Notes: generated from the letters alone by a model not told the origin. A DNA stretch of 64,000 nt from Pyronema omphalodes (GCA_024516155.1 JAJJXM010000078.1:1-64000), one strand, 5' to 3'; positions 34,439-44,418 are shown, counted from the first letter of the stretch. Program-made: numbers and translations.

Positions 34439-35785
34439 TTAATCCTTTCCCGACACCTCTTCTTCATTATCCAATAATTCCACGCTCGCCACTTTAACAT
34501 TCGTCATGGCGGGGCACGACGCAGCCATGTGGCCGAGGCCACCGCAGTAGAGGCAACGTCCTTCTGACAGGCGGGTCGCGCGTTTCTGTGCTGACAGTTT
34601 CTGACGGGGTCCCTGGGCAGGGGTTTGCTTGCTGGAGGAGGCGGTGGTGGCTTGGGTAGCGGGGGTGGGGCGACTGGTGGCGGGGGTGGCGGCGGTAGTG
34701 GGTTTAACTTGGCCGCGGTTGGTACGCAGCTTGCGGAGGTTCTCAAGTGCTCTCAATTGGGAGTCCAAATTTTGGCACTGGTCAACAAATTCGTGCATCG
34801 TAGCGGTGGGAGGGGCGCCAACCAACTTTTCGTGCAACTCGAGGGACAGGCCGTTACGCAGAGCATCCATGGTGGCGGCTTCATCCCAGCCTAATTCTGC
34901 GACCAGGCGGGAGAACTCTGCATAATAGTCTGAAAATTCGCGGTTGTTTTGCCGGAGATTTTGTAGTTTGAAACGAGCCGTTGCGCGCTCGTCCGGGTCT
35001 CCAAAGGTACGCTGTAGGATTTTAATGACGTCCTCGACGTCGTTGAGGGCCCAGCGGTTGCCATTTTCCTTGATATAAGGAAGAATCTGATCCAAGGCTC
35101 GTCCGCGGAGGCGGCCCATGGCATAAGAAATCCGCTTGTGAGGGGTTGAGAAGCGTAGTTCGTCGCTCACCAACTTGATGCGAAGCAAGGAGACAAAGCG
35201 GCGGAGGTCCTCCCTGTTGGACCCATCGAAGGTCGGCGGATCCGAAATTTTGTCTCCGGTAACGCGGATGCCAGGGGAGGCGAGTAGCGCGTTGATGAGT
35301 TCACGCTGGCGGGTGAGCTCCTTCTCGTAGTAGTGAATTTCATTCATATCTGCTTGTTCCTCCGGGGTTAGGAGGATTTCGGGGTCTCGGGGGGGAAGCC
35401 TTGGAACTGGTGCGATTATAGCGGGGGCGGGGGCTGCGGCTGCGGCTGTGGTAGGGGGTGCGGCGGTTTGCGGCACTGTTTCTGGGCCATTTGGATAAAC
35501 CTGGACGGAGCCAGTCTGAATAACGACAGGGGGAATGGGGGCAGGGGTGGGAGCTTCCGGAGCGCGGGAGGCGACAGGGCTGGAGACTCGAGTGCTGTTA
35601 CGGGAGCCGGGGGTCTCCCCGAGGTCGTTTAAGAGGTAGCCCGTGGGATGGTCTTGGGCGTCTAGGATTGATTGCGCGAGTTGTTTGGTGAAAGTAAGCG
35701 GTTCATGGCCGTCAGGGAACTGGGTCATGGAGGCAGCGTTAACGATTTGCTGCCAATGTCCTTCGTCGATAAGTTTAACGTGCAT
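34439..35785 (-). CDS. gag: Element K gag
   Basis: I place the start at ATG 35785 (MHVKLIDEGHW), because this aligns with the D gag start; the upstream part of the open frame to 35875 overlaps ORF0 and is not conserved. About 448 aa: a Pro/Ala-rich linker, capsid-type domain (FDGSNREDLRRFVSLLRIK) and CCHC knuckle CLYCGGLGHMAASC. It ends TCG GGA AAG GAT TAA; the heptamer GGGAAAG (34445-34451) is a credible -1 slip site leading into pol (GLNQLQEDGSAAGG). Intact. Confidence 0.9.
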   Translation of the reverse strand: MHVKLIDEGHWQQIVNAASMTQFPDGHEPLTFTKQLAQSILDAQDHPTGYLLNDLGETPGSRNSTRVSSPVASRAPEAPTPAPIPPVVIQTGSVQVYPNGPETVPQTAAPPTTAAAAAPAPAIIAPVPRLPPRDPEILLTPEEQADMNEIHYYEKELTRQRELINALLASPGIRVTGDKISDPPTFDGSNREDLRRFVSLLRIKLVSDELRFSTPHKRISYAMGRLRGRALDQILPYIKENGNRWALNDVEDVIKILQRTFGDPDERATARFKLQNLRQNNREFSDYYAEFSRLVAELGWDEAATMDALRNGLSLELHEKLVGAPPTATMHEFVDQCQNLDSQLRALENLRKLRTNRGQVKPTTAATPATSRPTPATQATTASSSKQTPAQGPRQKLSAQKRATRLSEGRCLYCGGLGHMAASCPAMTNVKVASVELLDNEEEVSGKD

Positions 35786-36017
35786 TCTGGCGGGCTCGGA
35801 GGATTGGCTTGAGTCGGATGGTGTGGCGGACGTGCTCCTGGTAAGTGTAATCCTGGAGTTCCCAACGGACCGCAAGGTAGCAGTGATTTTCTGCTCTTTG
35901 GATGGTTCGTCGCACTGCGCCAGCGAATCGGTCGGAAATCCCGAAGGTCTCGTTTAGGGTGTGAGTTTCCAGGGCTTGTTTTAAGGCGTGTGTCCAAGCA
36001 GAACCGGTGGGGTTCAT
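35775..36017 (-). CDS. Element K ORF0 (80 aa, unknown)
   Basis: ATG at 36017, 36 nt inside the 5' LTR, TAA at 35777-35775. The gag ATG at 35785 lies inside it, so the two overlap by 11 nt. It resembles D ORF0: MN, AW, AL, FGI, then CYLAVRWELQ. The tight abutment of ORF0 and gag in D and K suggests coupled termination and reinitiation. Function unknown. Confidence 0.55.
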   Translation of the reverse strand: MNPTGSAWTHALKQALETHTLNETFGISDRFAGAVRRTIQRAENHCYLAVRWELQDYTYQEHVRHTIRLKPILRARQNAR

Positions 36018-36041
36018 GCGTGTTGGTTGAATAATTATTCG

Positions 36042-36050
36042 ATCGAACGT
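36042..36050 (-). promoter_or_regulatory. Element K primer site
   Basis: ACGTTCGAT on the minus strand next to the 5' LTR. It is complementary to ATCGAACGT of the LTR at 36260-36268, about 30 bp after a TATA-like TACATAA. D has ACGTTCTGT pairing with ACAGAACGT: both sides changed together. Confidence 0.7.
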
Positions 36051-36052
36051 AA

Positions 36053-36581
36053 TGTCAGGGAACTAGGAACGGACGTTCAAAGAACACACTGAACACTACC
36101 GGCAAGGGGGACTAGGCGGGTTCCAGGACGGGGAACGGAAAGACAAGGACCGAAGTGCACGGCAGACGGACGGCACACGAAACAGGGACAGGGACAAGGA
36201 CAAGAATGACGTGGGACTGAAAGGAGAAGTCTTTATTAAGGACAAGGGAATGACACAAGACGTTCGATGGAGAACTGGACAACGGGGAGGCAAGCCTCCT
36301 TATGTACAAAGGGGCGGCCAGCACTCTTGCTGGGCCGTCATCCAACATCGCTACATGACAGCTTCCGTTCTCCATCATTTCTCCTGCGACGCCACAGCTC
36401 TCCAGCTCATGGTACGTCATCCATCATCAGTCAGTCTATCAACAACGACGGCACGGCACACAGAACAACACAACGACAACACAACACAACACGGCAAGAC
36501 GACGGCACGATGTCGACAACAACAACGACAACACAATGATGACGCAACAACACAACGGCTCGTCAGCCGTGTGCCGTGACG
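36053..36581 (-). repeat. Element K 5' LTR
   Basis: 529 bp; holds the promoter and primer-complementary segment (36260-36268). Confidence 0.9.
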
Positions 36582-36586
36582 CAATG
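36582..36586. repeat. Target-site duplication of element K, right copy (CAATG)
   Basis: Matches 30173-30177. Confidence 0.82.
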
Positions 36587-36758
36587 ACTACAGGAGGCAG
36601 TTATCTTGACTGGCAGTGTCAGGTATTCTTCAAATTCGCAAGCGAAGATCGGAATACACAGCAGCAACTCGGCAAGAATAAAGACACTCTTGGTGGTTTG
36701 TTCTGGGGTTCAAAGTCTATGGACTGCGTAGGTTGGAGATTTGTTCGACAGAACGTAA
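36587..36758 (-). other. Element D leader between 5' LTR and ORF0
   Basis: Non-coding leader without an ATG. The primer site ACGTTCTGT lies at 36748-36756 (minus strand), adjacent to the LTR, and pairs with ACAGAACGT of the LTR at 36934-36942. Confidence 0.7.
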
Positions 36759-37280
36759 TGTAATGGGACAGGCTCGAGGGAACGTCCAAGGTACGCAGTA
36801 TTCAGGACAGAGGGCAGGAACAGGAACGTGGAGCAAGAGGAGGAGATACTGGAAGGAGGAGGGAGAGGTCAAGACGAAGAGAAGACTGGAGGAGGAGGAG
36901 TTGTCAAGGTGACTAGATTGCTAACTGGACAAGACGTTCTGTAAAGAAGAAAGAAAAGGAAACAGACAGAGCGGAGGGAGAGCCCTCCTTATATACACAA
37001 ATCCTCCTTAGAACAACCCAAACCCTAACAGGGTTTTCAACCGAGCCAAGAACCTAAACAAAGAAGCCAAGAACCTAATGCATGTGAGAACAATGTGACG
37101 CTTGTGCTGATGAAACGAACTAAGATAACTAAGACAGACAAGGAAGGAGATAAGGAAAGGATAGACTAGTGCGTTGCGGCTGCGAGGGTGGCTGAGCTGA
37201 TGCTGACATGTGATGTGGCGCAGCCCTGCGGCTGTGCCCTATGACTGTGCAGGCTAAGGCAATCCAGAATATGGGTGACA
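36759..37280 (-). repeat. Element D 5' LTR
   Basis: 522 bp, TGTCACCCATATT to CCATTACA in element orientation. TATA box (TATATAA, minus strand) at 36989-36995; primer-complementary segment 47 bp downstream. The partner LTR lies left of the window, so this boundary is judged from the TG...CA ends and the adjoining primer site. Confidence 0.75.
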
Positions 37281-37473
37281 ATGCTGGAGCCGGGACATAA
37301 CCGTTACGGAAAAGTCGAACAATTCTCCTTATCTTTGTACGAAATCACCACAGCTCTTCAACCAGAAAAAGAGGAACCGGATCTTGAGACTATTGTACCA
37401 CCCGAATATCACCAGTACTTGGGAATCTTCGAAAAAGTCAATGCCGATAAGTTACCGCCCCATCGTCCGTCGG
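37281..37473 (+). pseudogene. Remnant I: pol fragment of an F/G-type element
   Basis: From about 37302 the + strand encodes NRYGKVEQFSLSLYEITTAL through NADKLPPHRPS, matching the protease-RT linker of G pol (58337-58505) with few changes. It stops abruptly at CCGTCGG, where an F/G-type LTR starts. Everything of pol beyond this point is missing. Confidence 0.85.
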
Positions 37474-38617
37474 TGTCACGGCTCGAGAATTATTACCTTC
37501 CCCCTCCTCGTCATTCATTCACCTATTATATTCGCTTCATTATCCAGCACTCGTTTGTTTATTTATTTCTATTATCCTTCGGTCTTCGATCATCACTCGT
37601 CACTCGCCTGGGTTAGGGTTACGCTCAATTCCCCAAATTGTCAAAAAGGTCACGTGACCTACCCCCAGGGTTAGGGGTCAGCTCGGATCCCTTTTCGGGA
37701 ATTCCATACCCTACGGTCTACCGATCATCTTATCCGATTAGATAAGATCGGTCACGTGTTCTAATCAGTAGTAGATCAGTATGCACGCGCACTGGTCTAC
37801 TAATGTGGCGCACACGTGACTAGGGCTAGGGCAGCGATCATCTTATCGATAAGATAAGATCTAGTCATGTGACCTTATCAGTATTGCACCATCTTTCCAA
37901 TCGCAGCTGAGCTGGATTCACGTGACTAGGGTTAGTGTTGCACCCGCACGCACACAAACTAGGGTTAGGTTTGTGACCGTACGCGCACAGCTAGGGTTAG
38001 GGTTACGGTCGCACGCGCACGATTAGGGTTACAGAAGTGCGCGCGTGACTACGCTTAGGGTTACGCTAGCGCGCACTGCGAAGTACGCTACCGCGCACGC
38101 GAGTTACGCTATCGCACTCGCGAGATACGCTAACGAGCGCGCGACGAGGCTGTGCACGCAAACACGCTCATTTGGTACGAACGCTGTTAGCGCGTCTAGA
38201 ACGCGCAACCGCGACCGCGTTGTTTACTTAGTTATTTTTCGGGAAAAATCTGCAAGTAGTGGCTCGGCGTGTAAGGAGGAAGAATTGTATATAAGAGGAT
38301 TGTTTCTTTGTTTGTTTATTTTGTTTTTCTTTTCTCCTTACACAGTTATTTGTTTATTTACAAATTCAAATACTTTGTCGAAATCTTTGTTTACGTCCTC
38401 GTCCTCGTTCCCGTCTTTGGATCTCTTTGTCCCTTGAAATCTTTGTTTATTTCCTTAACTTCTAAACACAGAAAGTCTTTAAGTTGATGCTTGACACAGC
38501 TTAAGAGTTTCTAACGTTGAAGTTATTATAAGGTTATATCCATTGAACTCAAGAGTGAATAATTGAGAAGAGCCCTCAGGTTCTCCGTCAGCTATCTCTC
38601 CCTTGTTCGCCGTTACA
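37474..38617 (+). repeat. LTR of remnant I (F/G family)
   Basis: 1144 bp, TGTCACGGCTC to CGTTACA, + orientation. The five bases on its two sides (GTCGG, ACCAC) do not match, so it is not a simple insertion at this spot. A 3' LTR brought next to the pol fragment by an internal deletion fits best. It has the TTAGGG, GATA and CACGTG motifs, the 21-bp tandem units and the TATATAA box of the family. Confidence 0.85.
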
Positions 38618-38921
38618 ACCACCGTCCCAGGGGTTGATGCAGCCACGCTTTTACGCTTGTATCGTAATGAAATCATCAACGCAGTTAGGTAAGTAGACTC
38701 GGGGGTTACTGATGTCGAGGAGCTAGACCGTTGGGTAGCCCTCAAGGTGCACGGAGTGCCGCTCGCGCGTTTCCTGGGGGAAGGTTCCCACGGAGTGCAA
38801 AAACTCCAGGTGGAAATACAAGCAAACCATGAAAACGTAGAAGTCCTACCTAATGTCCGTCGGTTGGGTAAGGTTGAAGATATCCGTGAACGCTTCGTTC
38901 GCGGAGACACCCAAAGTTCAT
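38618..38921 (+). pseudogene. LINE ORF1, upstream part
   Basis: One frame gives VDAATLLRLYRNEIINAV, an in-frame TAA at 38690-38692, then VTDVEELDRWVALKVHGVPL through FVRGDTQSS. The start is not present. The reading continues at 46003 after C is removed (QSS then SAVVFVRSSASA). Confidence 0.8.
38917..38921. repeat. Target-site duplication of element C, left copy (TTCAT)
   Basis: TTCAT, repeated at 45998-46002. Confidence 0.88.
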
Positions 38922-39668
38922 TGTCACGAACCGCTAGGGATATGCTTCTGGGAGGGATTGTAACCACAGCTGGGCTGTGGTTCGTGGGTGTGACGCTGGG
39001 GATGGCGTACGTCATAGTTAGGGTTTAAGCGAAGAGGTGGAGCTAGGGCTAGGCGAGAGGAGTTAGGGTTAAGCGAGGGACAAGGGGGTAAGTGCGAGGT
39101 GGAACGAGGAGGGTTTCCTCGAGGTTTGGAATATGTTTTGCTTATGTTTTGTATTGTGTTTTGCTTATGTTTTGTATTATGTTTTGCTTATGTTTTGTAT
39201 TATGTTTTGGTTTATGTTTGTATTGTGTTTTAGTTAGGTTTTGGGAGTCACGGTGGAGCGAAGGGTGTCTCATGATGGATAGAATATCTGCGGGTCAGAT
39301 AAGTTGGGAAATCACATGAGCACAGGGACAAAGGTATATAAGGGGACATTTGTATTTCATTAGTCTAGTACGCAATCAATTATCTATTTACACAATCCTA
39401 TCTACACACTGCAGTTCTATCATCTAAACCGTGACCGCAAACCCTGCCCATCCCAACATACTTACCCATCCCGAATACCCACCTATCCTCCCACCCAGAT
39501 CCCCATCCGACGATTCTATCAGAGGCAACGCTGCAGGGACATCCTGTGTACAAGGTAAGTACTGCCTGAGCCCGTGACTAACTCACCTAGAAGTCCAGAG
39601 CCGAACCCGATTGCATAGCAATCCGACGGTTGTATCGCCTGTCGGCCGTGTGTAGCCGGATTTTGACA
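38922..39668 (+). repeat. Element C 5' LTR
   Basis: 747 bp. The first ~110 nt can encode a membrane segment (ARDMLLGGIVTTAGLWFVG) that in the 3' LTR lies in the ORF3 frame. TATATAA at 39335-39341; ACGCAATCAA at 39370-39379 is the likely transcript start and self-primer. ATGTTTTG-rich direct repeats lie at about 39130-39215. An intron-like GTAAGT...CTAAC...TAG lies at about 39555-39590. Confidence 0.92.
39335..39341 (+). promoter_or_regulatory. Element C TATA box
   Basis: TATATAA, 35 bp before ACGCAATCAA, the segment that pairs with the primer site. Confidence 0.65.
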
Positions 39669-39680
39669 TTTGATTGCGTC
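39669..39680 (+). promoter_or_regulatory. Element C primer site
   Basis: TTTGATTGCGTC directly follows the 5' LTR; TTGATTGCGT pairs perfectly with ACGCAATCAA of the LTR. The same primer site occurs in B. Confidence 0.75.
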
Positions 39681-39761
39681 CTCCGAACGACACCCGATAC
39701 AACTAAGGAAGCACGAAGGGCTTCAACCACAACTAAGAAAAAATAAGTAACAACCAATACC

Positions 39762-40844
39762 GTGGATCCGTTCCGATTGCAGGAGCTGAGCGAGGTTATC
39801 GAAAGGGAAGCCACCGGTCCAGCGAGCCCAGTAACCCCCGAACACCGATCCCGCCCACAGACTCCGGATTCACCGGGACCAGCACAGATTCCCGAGGACA
39901 TAGCATCCATAATGGCCTCTCAACAGGGAACGAGCGGTATGACGCCACCTTCGGTCGTGATGACCCAGGAGCAGCTTCAACAACTGTTCCAACAACTCAC
40001 CTATCGACCCTCTCCGACCAGTAATCCCAAGGTCGAGGATCCCGAACTCTATCACGGCGAGAGGACGAAGCTTCGGGCTTTCCTGACTCAGTGCGAGCTG
40101 AAGTTCAACTGTGAACCGAACAGGTTCGACAGTGATATTAAAAAAGTTAATTACGCCAGTTCGCGGTGCCGGGGAAATGCGTGGTCATGGATTGAACCCT
40201 CCATCGAGAGGGGGAGGAGCACGTACACCACCTGGGAGGCATTCAAGACTGCCGTCTCGAGAGCGTTTGGAGAGGCGGATTCAAGGGAAGTGGCGAAGAG
40301 GAAATTCAAAAATGTCCGTCAGGGAAATCGGTCCGCCGCAGCGTATTGGGCCGAGTTGCAGAGAATTATCGCGGACCTGCGTTACAACGACGAAATCTAC
40401 ATTGATCAGTTCAGCGATGGACTTCATGTGGACGTACAAAGGCAACTCGCCATCCTCGAAACCCGTCCGACGAAGATAATCGATTTCGCAAACAAAGCAA
40501 TTGCATTGGACAACCGGCTGTTCAATTTCCGGACCCTGCGAAACCGATTCGAACCTCAGTACCAGAATTTCCATCCGAGGAACGGCCACCAGGGATCGAC
40601 CTTCTCGGAACCCGAGCCGATGGAACTGGATGCCACTCGGAGGGGCAGGCCTAGGGATAGGACCGCGGAAGAGAAACGACGAAAAAACAACGAGTGTTTC
40701 AACTGCGGGAAAACGGGCCACTATGCCGCCAAATGCCCCCACAAGAAACCAATGGGGGAACGACGAACGTACCGGGCGGCAGACGCCAACATCGACGAGG
40801 AACAAGTCGAAGAAAGAGCGGGAAAAGAGGATCCCCAGGAGTAA
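39762..40844 (+). CDS. gag: Element C gag (likely GTG start)
   Basis: 360 aa from GTG at 39762 (context ACC-GTG-G). There is an in-frame TAA at 39744-39746 and no ATG anywhere in the leader; the first in-frame ATG is 39912. Because residues 2-50 (DPFRLQELSEVI, PASPVTPE) are conserved with B, they are probably translated. Capsid-type domain (ELYHGERTKLRAFLTQCELK) and CCHC knuckle CFNCGKTGHYAAKC follow. The end GCG GGA AAA GAG holds the GGGAAAA slip site (40820-40826). Confidence 0.87.
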   Translation: MDPFRLQELSEVIEREATGPASPVTPEHRSRPQTPDSPGPAQIPEDIASIMASQQGTSGMTPPSVVMTQEQLQQLFQQLTYRPSPTSNPKVEDPELYHGERTKLRAFLTQCELKFNCEPNRFDSDIKKVNYASSRCRGNAWSWIEPSIERGRSTYTTWEAFKTAVSRAFGEADSREVAKRKFKNVRQGNRSAAAYWAELQRIIADLRYNDEIYIDQFSDGLHVDVQRQLAILETRPTKIIDFANKAIALDNRLFNFRTLRNRFEPQYQNFHPRNGHQGSTFSEPEPMELDATRRGRPRDRTAEEKRRKNNECFNCGKTGHYAAKCPHKKPMGERRTYRAADANIDEEQVEERAGKEDPQE

Positions 40845-43800
40845 AAAAACAAGGTGGACTTCTGGGGACGAAGAGTTCCGCCGAACCAGACAATCCGGAA
40901 CCAGCCTACATGATATTGAGCGTAGGGCCATACCGGCGAGATGAAAAGATCATATTGAAAGTAGTAATAAAAGGAAAAGATAATCGAGAACACACCACGA
41001 CGGCCATGGTGGACTGTGGAGCGACGGAGAACTTCATCGATAAGGAATATGCGGAAAAGGTGGGGATTCCGTTGAAGAAGAAGGACGTCCCACGAAGGGT
41101 GTTGGCAGTGGACGGACGAGAGATAGCTAGTGGACCAGTCACCCACGAAGCTATGGTAAGATTACAGATCAACAACCATCAGGAGGATATTTGGCTGCAT
41201 TGTATCACGATTGGAAACTCACCTATCATTGTGGGACTTCCATGGCTCCGAACGCACAACCCCAGTATCGACTGGAACGAGGGCAGAGTTACGTTTGCCT
41301 CGGCGCGTTGCGCTAAGAGGTGCCTAGGGACCTCGACCTCACCTCACGCGACCACGGTAACGGAAAACAACGCTATTCAGCAATATCGCCTGGACACTGC
41401 GCAGGCCGCAGCCAGGGAAGAAAGAATATGCGAAGCAAGTTGGGGAGAAAGGAAGGAAACCTGGGGAAGTAGAACGAGGAAAAAGGAACAAGAAGCGGCG
41501 CCGTGGCGAAGAAGGATCGGAAAGGACCAGGAAAGAGAGGGGGAAGAGGAGCAACAAGGAAGGGTCCAAGTCGGGGCACAAGATGATCTCCTTCGAAGGG
41601 AGTTCGAGGAGGAATGGAAAGAGTCCCGGGATGCTGCACAAAACGATCCTTTTCGAATGCAGCCCGAAGGGAAAGAAGAAAAGGAGCAACGGAAACGGAC
41701 CCGGGGAACTGCACAGAACGACCCTTTTCGAATGCAGCCCGAGGAAGGGGAAGAAATAAAGGAGGAACGGAAACCGATCCGGGATGGTGCAGAAAAGGAT
41801 CCTTTTCGAATGCAGGCCGATGGAAACGAGGAAGATGGGGAAGATGAGGAGGAATCGGAAGGAAACTTTGACTGGATCGCTTACGCCGCCATGGGATCGC
41901 TACAGGACGAGCAGTATGGCTCCGTTCGGGAACCCGTATCCCAGGGTTCAGCCAAACAGCAGGAACCGACCCCGCGTTCGGCTGGTGACATTGTTCCGGT
42001 CGAATATCACGACTTCTTGCATGTATTCGACAAGGAAGAAGTGTCGGGACGACCCCCACACCGCCATCACGACCATCGGATTCCCTTGGTGAAGGGAGGG
42101 GTTCCACCATTCGAACCCCTTCGAGCATTGGACGAGGGAAGGTTGAAAACGTTAAGAGAATACTTGGACACGAGCCTGGAGAAGGGATGGATACGCCGCT
42201 CGACATCACCGGCGGGGGCCCCGATTCATTTTGTGAAGAAGAAGGATGGCACACTAAGACTCTGTGTGGATTATCGGGGGCTTAACGAGATCACAGTGAA
42301 AGATAGAACACCTCTCCCGTTGATCGGGGAAGCGTTGGATCGACTATCCAACGCAAAGATATACACGAAACTCGACGTACGGGACGCCTATCATAACCTG
42401 CGAACCGCAAAGGGGGACGAATGGAAGACCGCTTTTCGGACGAAATACGGTCTTTTTGAATATTTGGTCATGCCATTCGGTCTTACCAACGCTCCAGCAT
42501 CCTTTCAGAGGTGGATGAACGAGGTCCTCAGCGACTATCTAGACATCTTCTGTCTGGCATACCTCGACCACATCCTCATCTACTCGGATCATCTGCAGCA
42601 ACACCAACAACATGTGAGAAAGGTTTTGGAACGGGTGGATAAGGTAAAGTTGAGGCTCAAGGCCTCAAAATGCGAGTTTCACACCACGGAGATGGAGTAC
42701 TTGGGATATATCATCTCACCAACGGGGATAAGGATGGATCCGGAGAAGGTAAGAGCAGTGGCAGAATGGAGGGAACCGACAAACGTGAAGGGAATCCAGA
42801 GTTTCATAGGGTTCGCCAACTTCTATAGGAGGTTTATCCGGGATTTTAGCAAGATTACGGCGCCTCTTACGAAACTGACGAGGAAGGATGTAACATGGAA
42901 ATGGGACGACGCGGCTAAATCAGCATTCGAACAGCTGAAACGGGCAATGATTTCTGAACCTATCCTACGACATTTTGACCCCACAAAACCCTTAACCCTG
43001 GAGACAGATGCGTCGGATTACGCCATCGGAGCAGTCTGCTCGCAGCCGGACGACCAAGGCATCCTACATCCCTTGGGATATTTCTCGCGCAAACTGAAGG
43101 ACCCGGAACGAAATTACGATATACACGATAAAGAACTCCTCGCCATAGTTGAAGGGCTAAATAAATGGGGTACCTACTGCAAGAATACTCGACACAAGAT
43201 TACTATATTGACGGACCATAAAAATTTGGAATATTGGACTACAAAAAAAGACCTAAACCTACGGCAGGCAAGGTGGGCGGAAATGTTGGCAAATTACGAC
43301 TTCGCAATAACGTATCGACCCGGCAAACTGGCGGGAAAGCCCGACATCCTATCGAGAGAATCAGGAGATTCTCCTTGGGAAGGGGAGCTGAAACACAGGC
43401 AGAACAGGGAACGAGTTCTTTTGCCGCCGCAGACCTTCTTGATCAACTCTGCCGAGGTCATGGAAATACAGGTCGACGAGGAATTGTTAAAAGAAATCCA
43501 ACAGAAAACAAGGGAGGATCAGGAGATACAGGAGATATTAAGGAAATTACGAACTGGGGAGAAGACAGACCGGAAGGTGGCAATGGGGACGTCAAGGAAG
43601 CTCAGCACCGCATTCCACCCCGAGACCGACGGACAGACCGAACGCACGAACGCCACCCTCGAACAGTACCTGCGGGCGTACTGCAATTACCAGCAGGACG
43701 ACTGGGAAAAGCTACTCCCAATGGCGGAGTTTTGCTATAACAACACTCAATCCGAGACAAGAAAGGTAACCCCCTTTTTCGCGAATTATGGGTATCATCC

Positions 43801-44380
43801 GCGGTTCGCACCCAGCCTAGGGAAAATAGAAGGAGGATTCCCGGAGGTGGCGGAATACGTCTCAGCCCTCACCAACCTCCACCGGGAACTACAGGCAGAA
43901 ATCGGATATGCACAGGCTGCCCAGGCAGAACAGGCAAATCGGAAGAGACACCCGGATCCCGTACTCAGGGAGGGGGATAGGGTGTGGTTGCGGAGGAAAA
44001 ACGTGAAGACAACTCGCCCATCCAGCAAGTTGGATTACAAGCTGATGGGACCATACACCATCCTCGAGCGAGTGGGGACAAGAGCGTATAAATTGGATCT
44101 CCCCGCCAGTGTGAAAATACACCCCGTATTCCACATCTCATTGCTCGAGCTGGCTCAACCCACCCTTACACCGATCCCCGGGCACGTCCAACCTCCTCCC
44201 CCACCAATTGTTATTGAGGACGAAGAGGAATGGGAAGTGGAGGAGATAGTTGATTCCCGCTATCATCGAAACAGACTCCAGTATCGTGTACGTTGGACGG
44301 GATTCCCTGATCCCGACCGAACTTGGTACCCATCGGAGAACTTCACGAATTCCCCTGACGCTATCCGACGATTTCACTAA
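40694..44380 (+). pseudogene. pol: Element C pol, defective (YLDH, integrase deletion)
   Basis: Open frame of 1228 aa, -1 to gag and really entered near 40823. Protease (VDCGATENF, ~107); a long charged linker (~236-390) with repeats containing NDPFRMQ; RT whose active site reads YLDH (~623) instead of YLDD; RNase H (LETDASDYAIG). At about 43590 the sequence jumps in frame from KVAMG to TSRKLSTAFHP: about 190 residues present in B, covering the integrase zinc finger and the first two catalytic Asp, are gone. The Glu region (TDGQTERTNA) and chromodomain (WEVEEIVDSRYHRNRLQYRV) remain. A stop ends it 11 codons before the position expected from B. Confidence 0.9.
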
Positions 44381-44418
44381 ACCTACCCAAGAAAACCGGC
44401 CCCAAGGTTGTAAGAACC

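Larger units (their letters stand above)
30178..36581 (-). mobile_element. Element K: Ty3/gypsy chromovirus inserted in D leader
   Basis: 6404-bp minus-strand element with 529-bp LTRs at 30178-30706 and 36053-36581 and TSD CAATG. It carries ORF0, gag and pol. The last base of the 5'-side LTR (36581) is G instead of A. The LTRs differ at a handful of positions. pol has a frameshift and a nonsense codon. A polypurine tract (ACGGGGGGGTAC, minus strand) adjoins the 3' LTR at about 30707-30718. Confidence 0.92.
1..37280 (-). mobile_element. Element D: old Ty3/gypsy chromovirus, split by four insertions
   Basis: D reads on the minus strand. Its 5' LTR is 36759-37280 and its 3' end lies left of the window. 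The surviving internal pieces are 36587-36758, 27591-30177, 18553-18623, 10071-11189 and 1-1196, in the order leader, ORF0, gag, protease, reverse transcriptase (RT), RNase H, integrase, chromodomain. The gaps are filled by K (TSD CAATG), J (GCATA), F (GTCGA) and solo LTR A (ATCAT). Removing each insertion with one TSD copy rejoins the coding sequence. D is closest to K in protein sequence. It is dead: frameshifts in gag and RT and an in-frame stop after the RT active site. Confidence 0.88.

Noticed and set aside
34504..34925. Pro-rich and Gly-rich frames opposite K gag
   Set aside because: Shadows of the Pro/Ala/Thr-rich gag linker in other frames.
38747..39028. 93-aa frame joining LINE ORF1 to the C LTR membrane segment
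   Set aside because: A chance fusion across the C insertion boundary; the halves belong to different elements.
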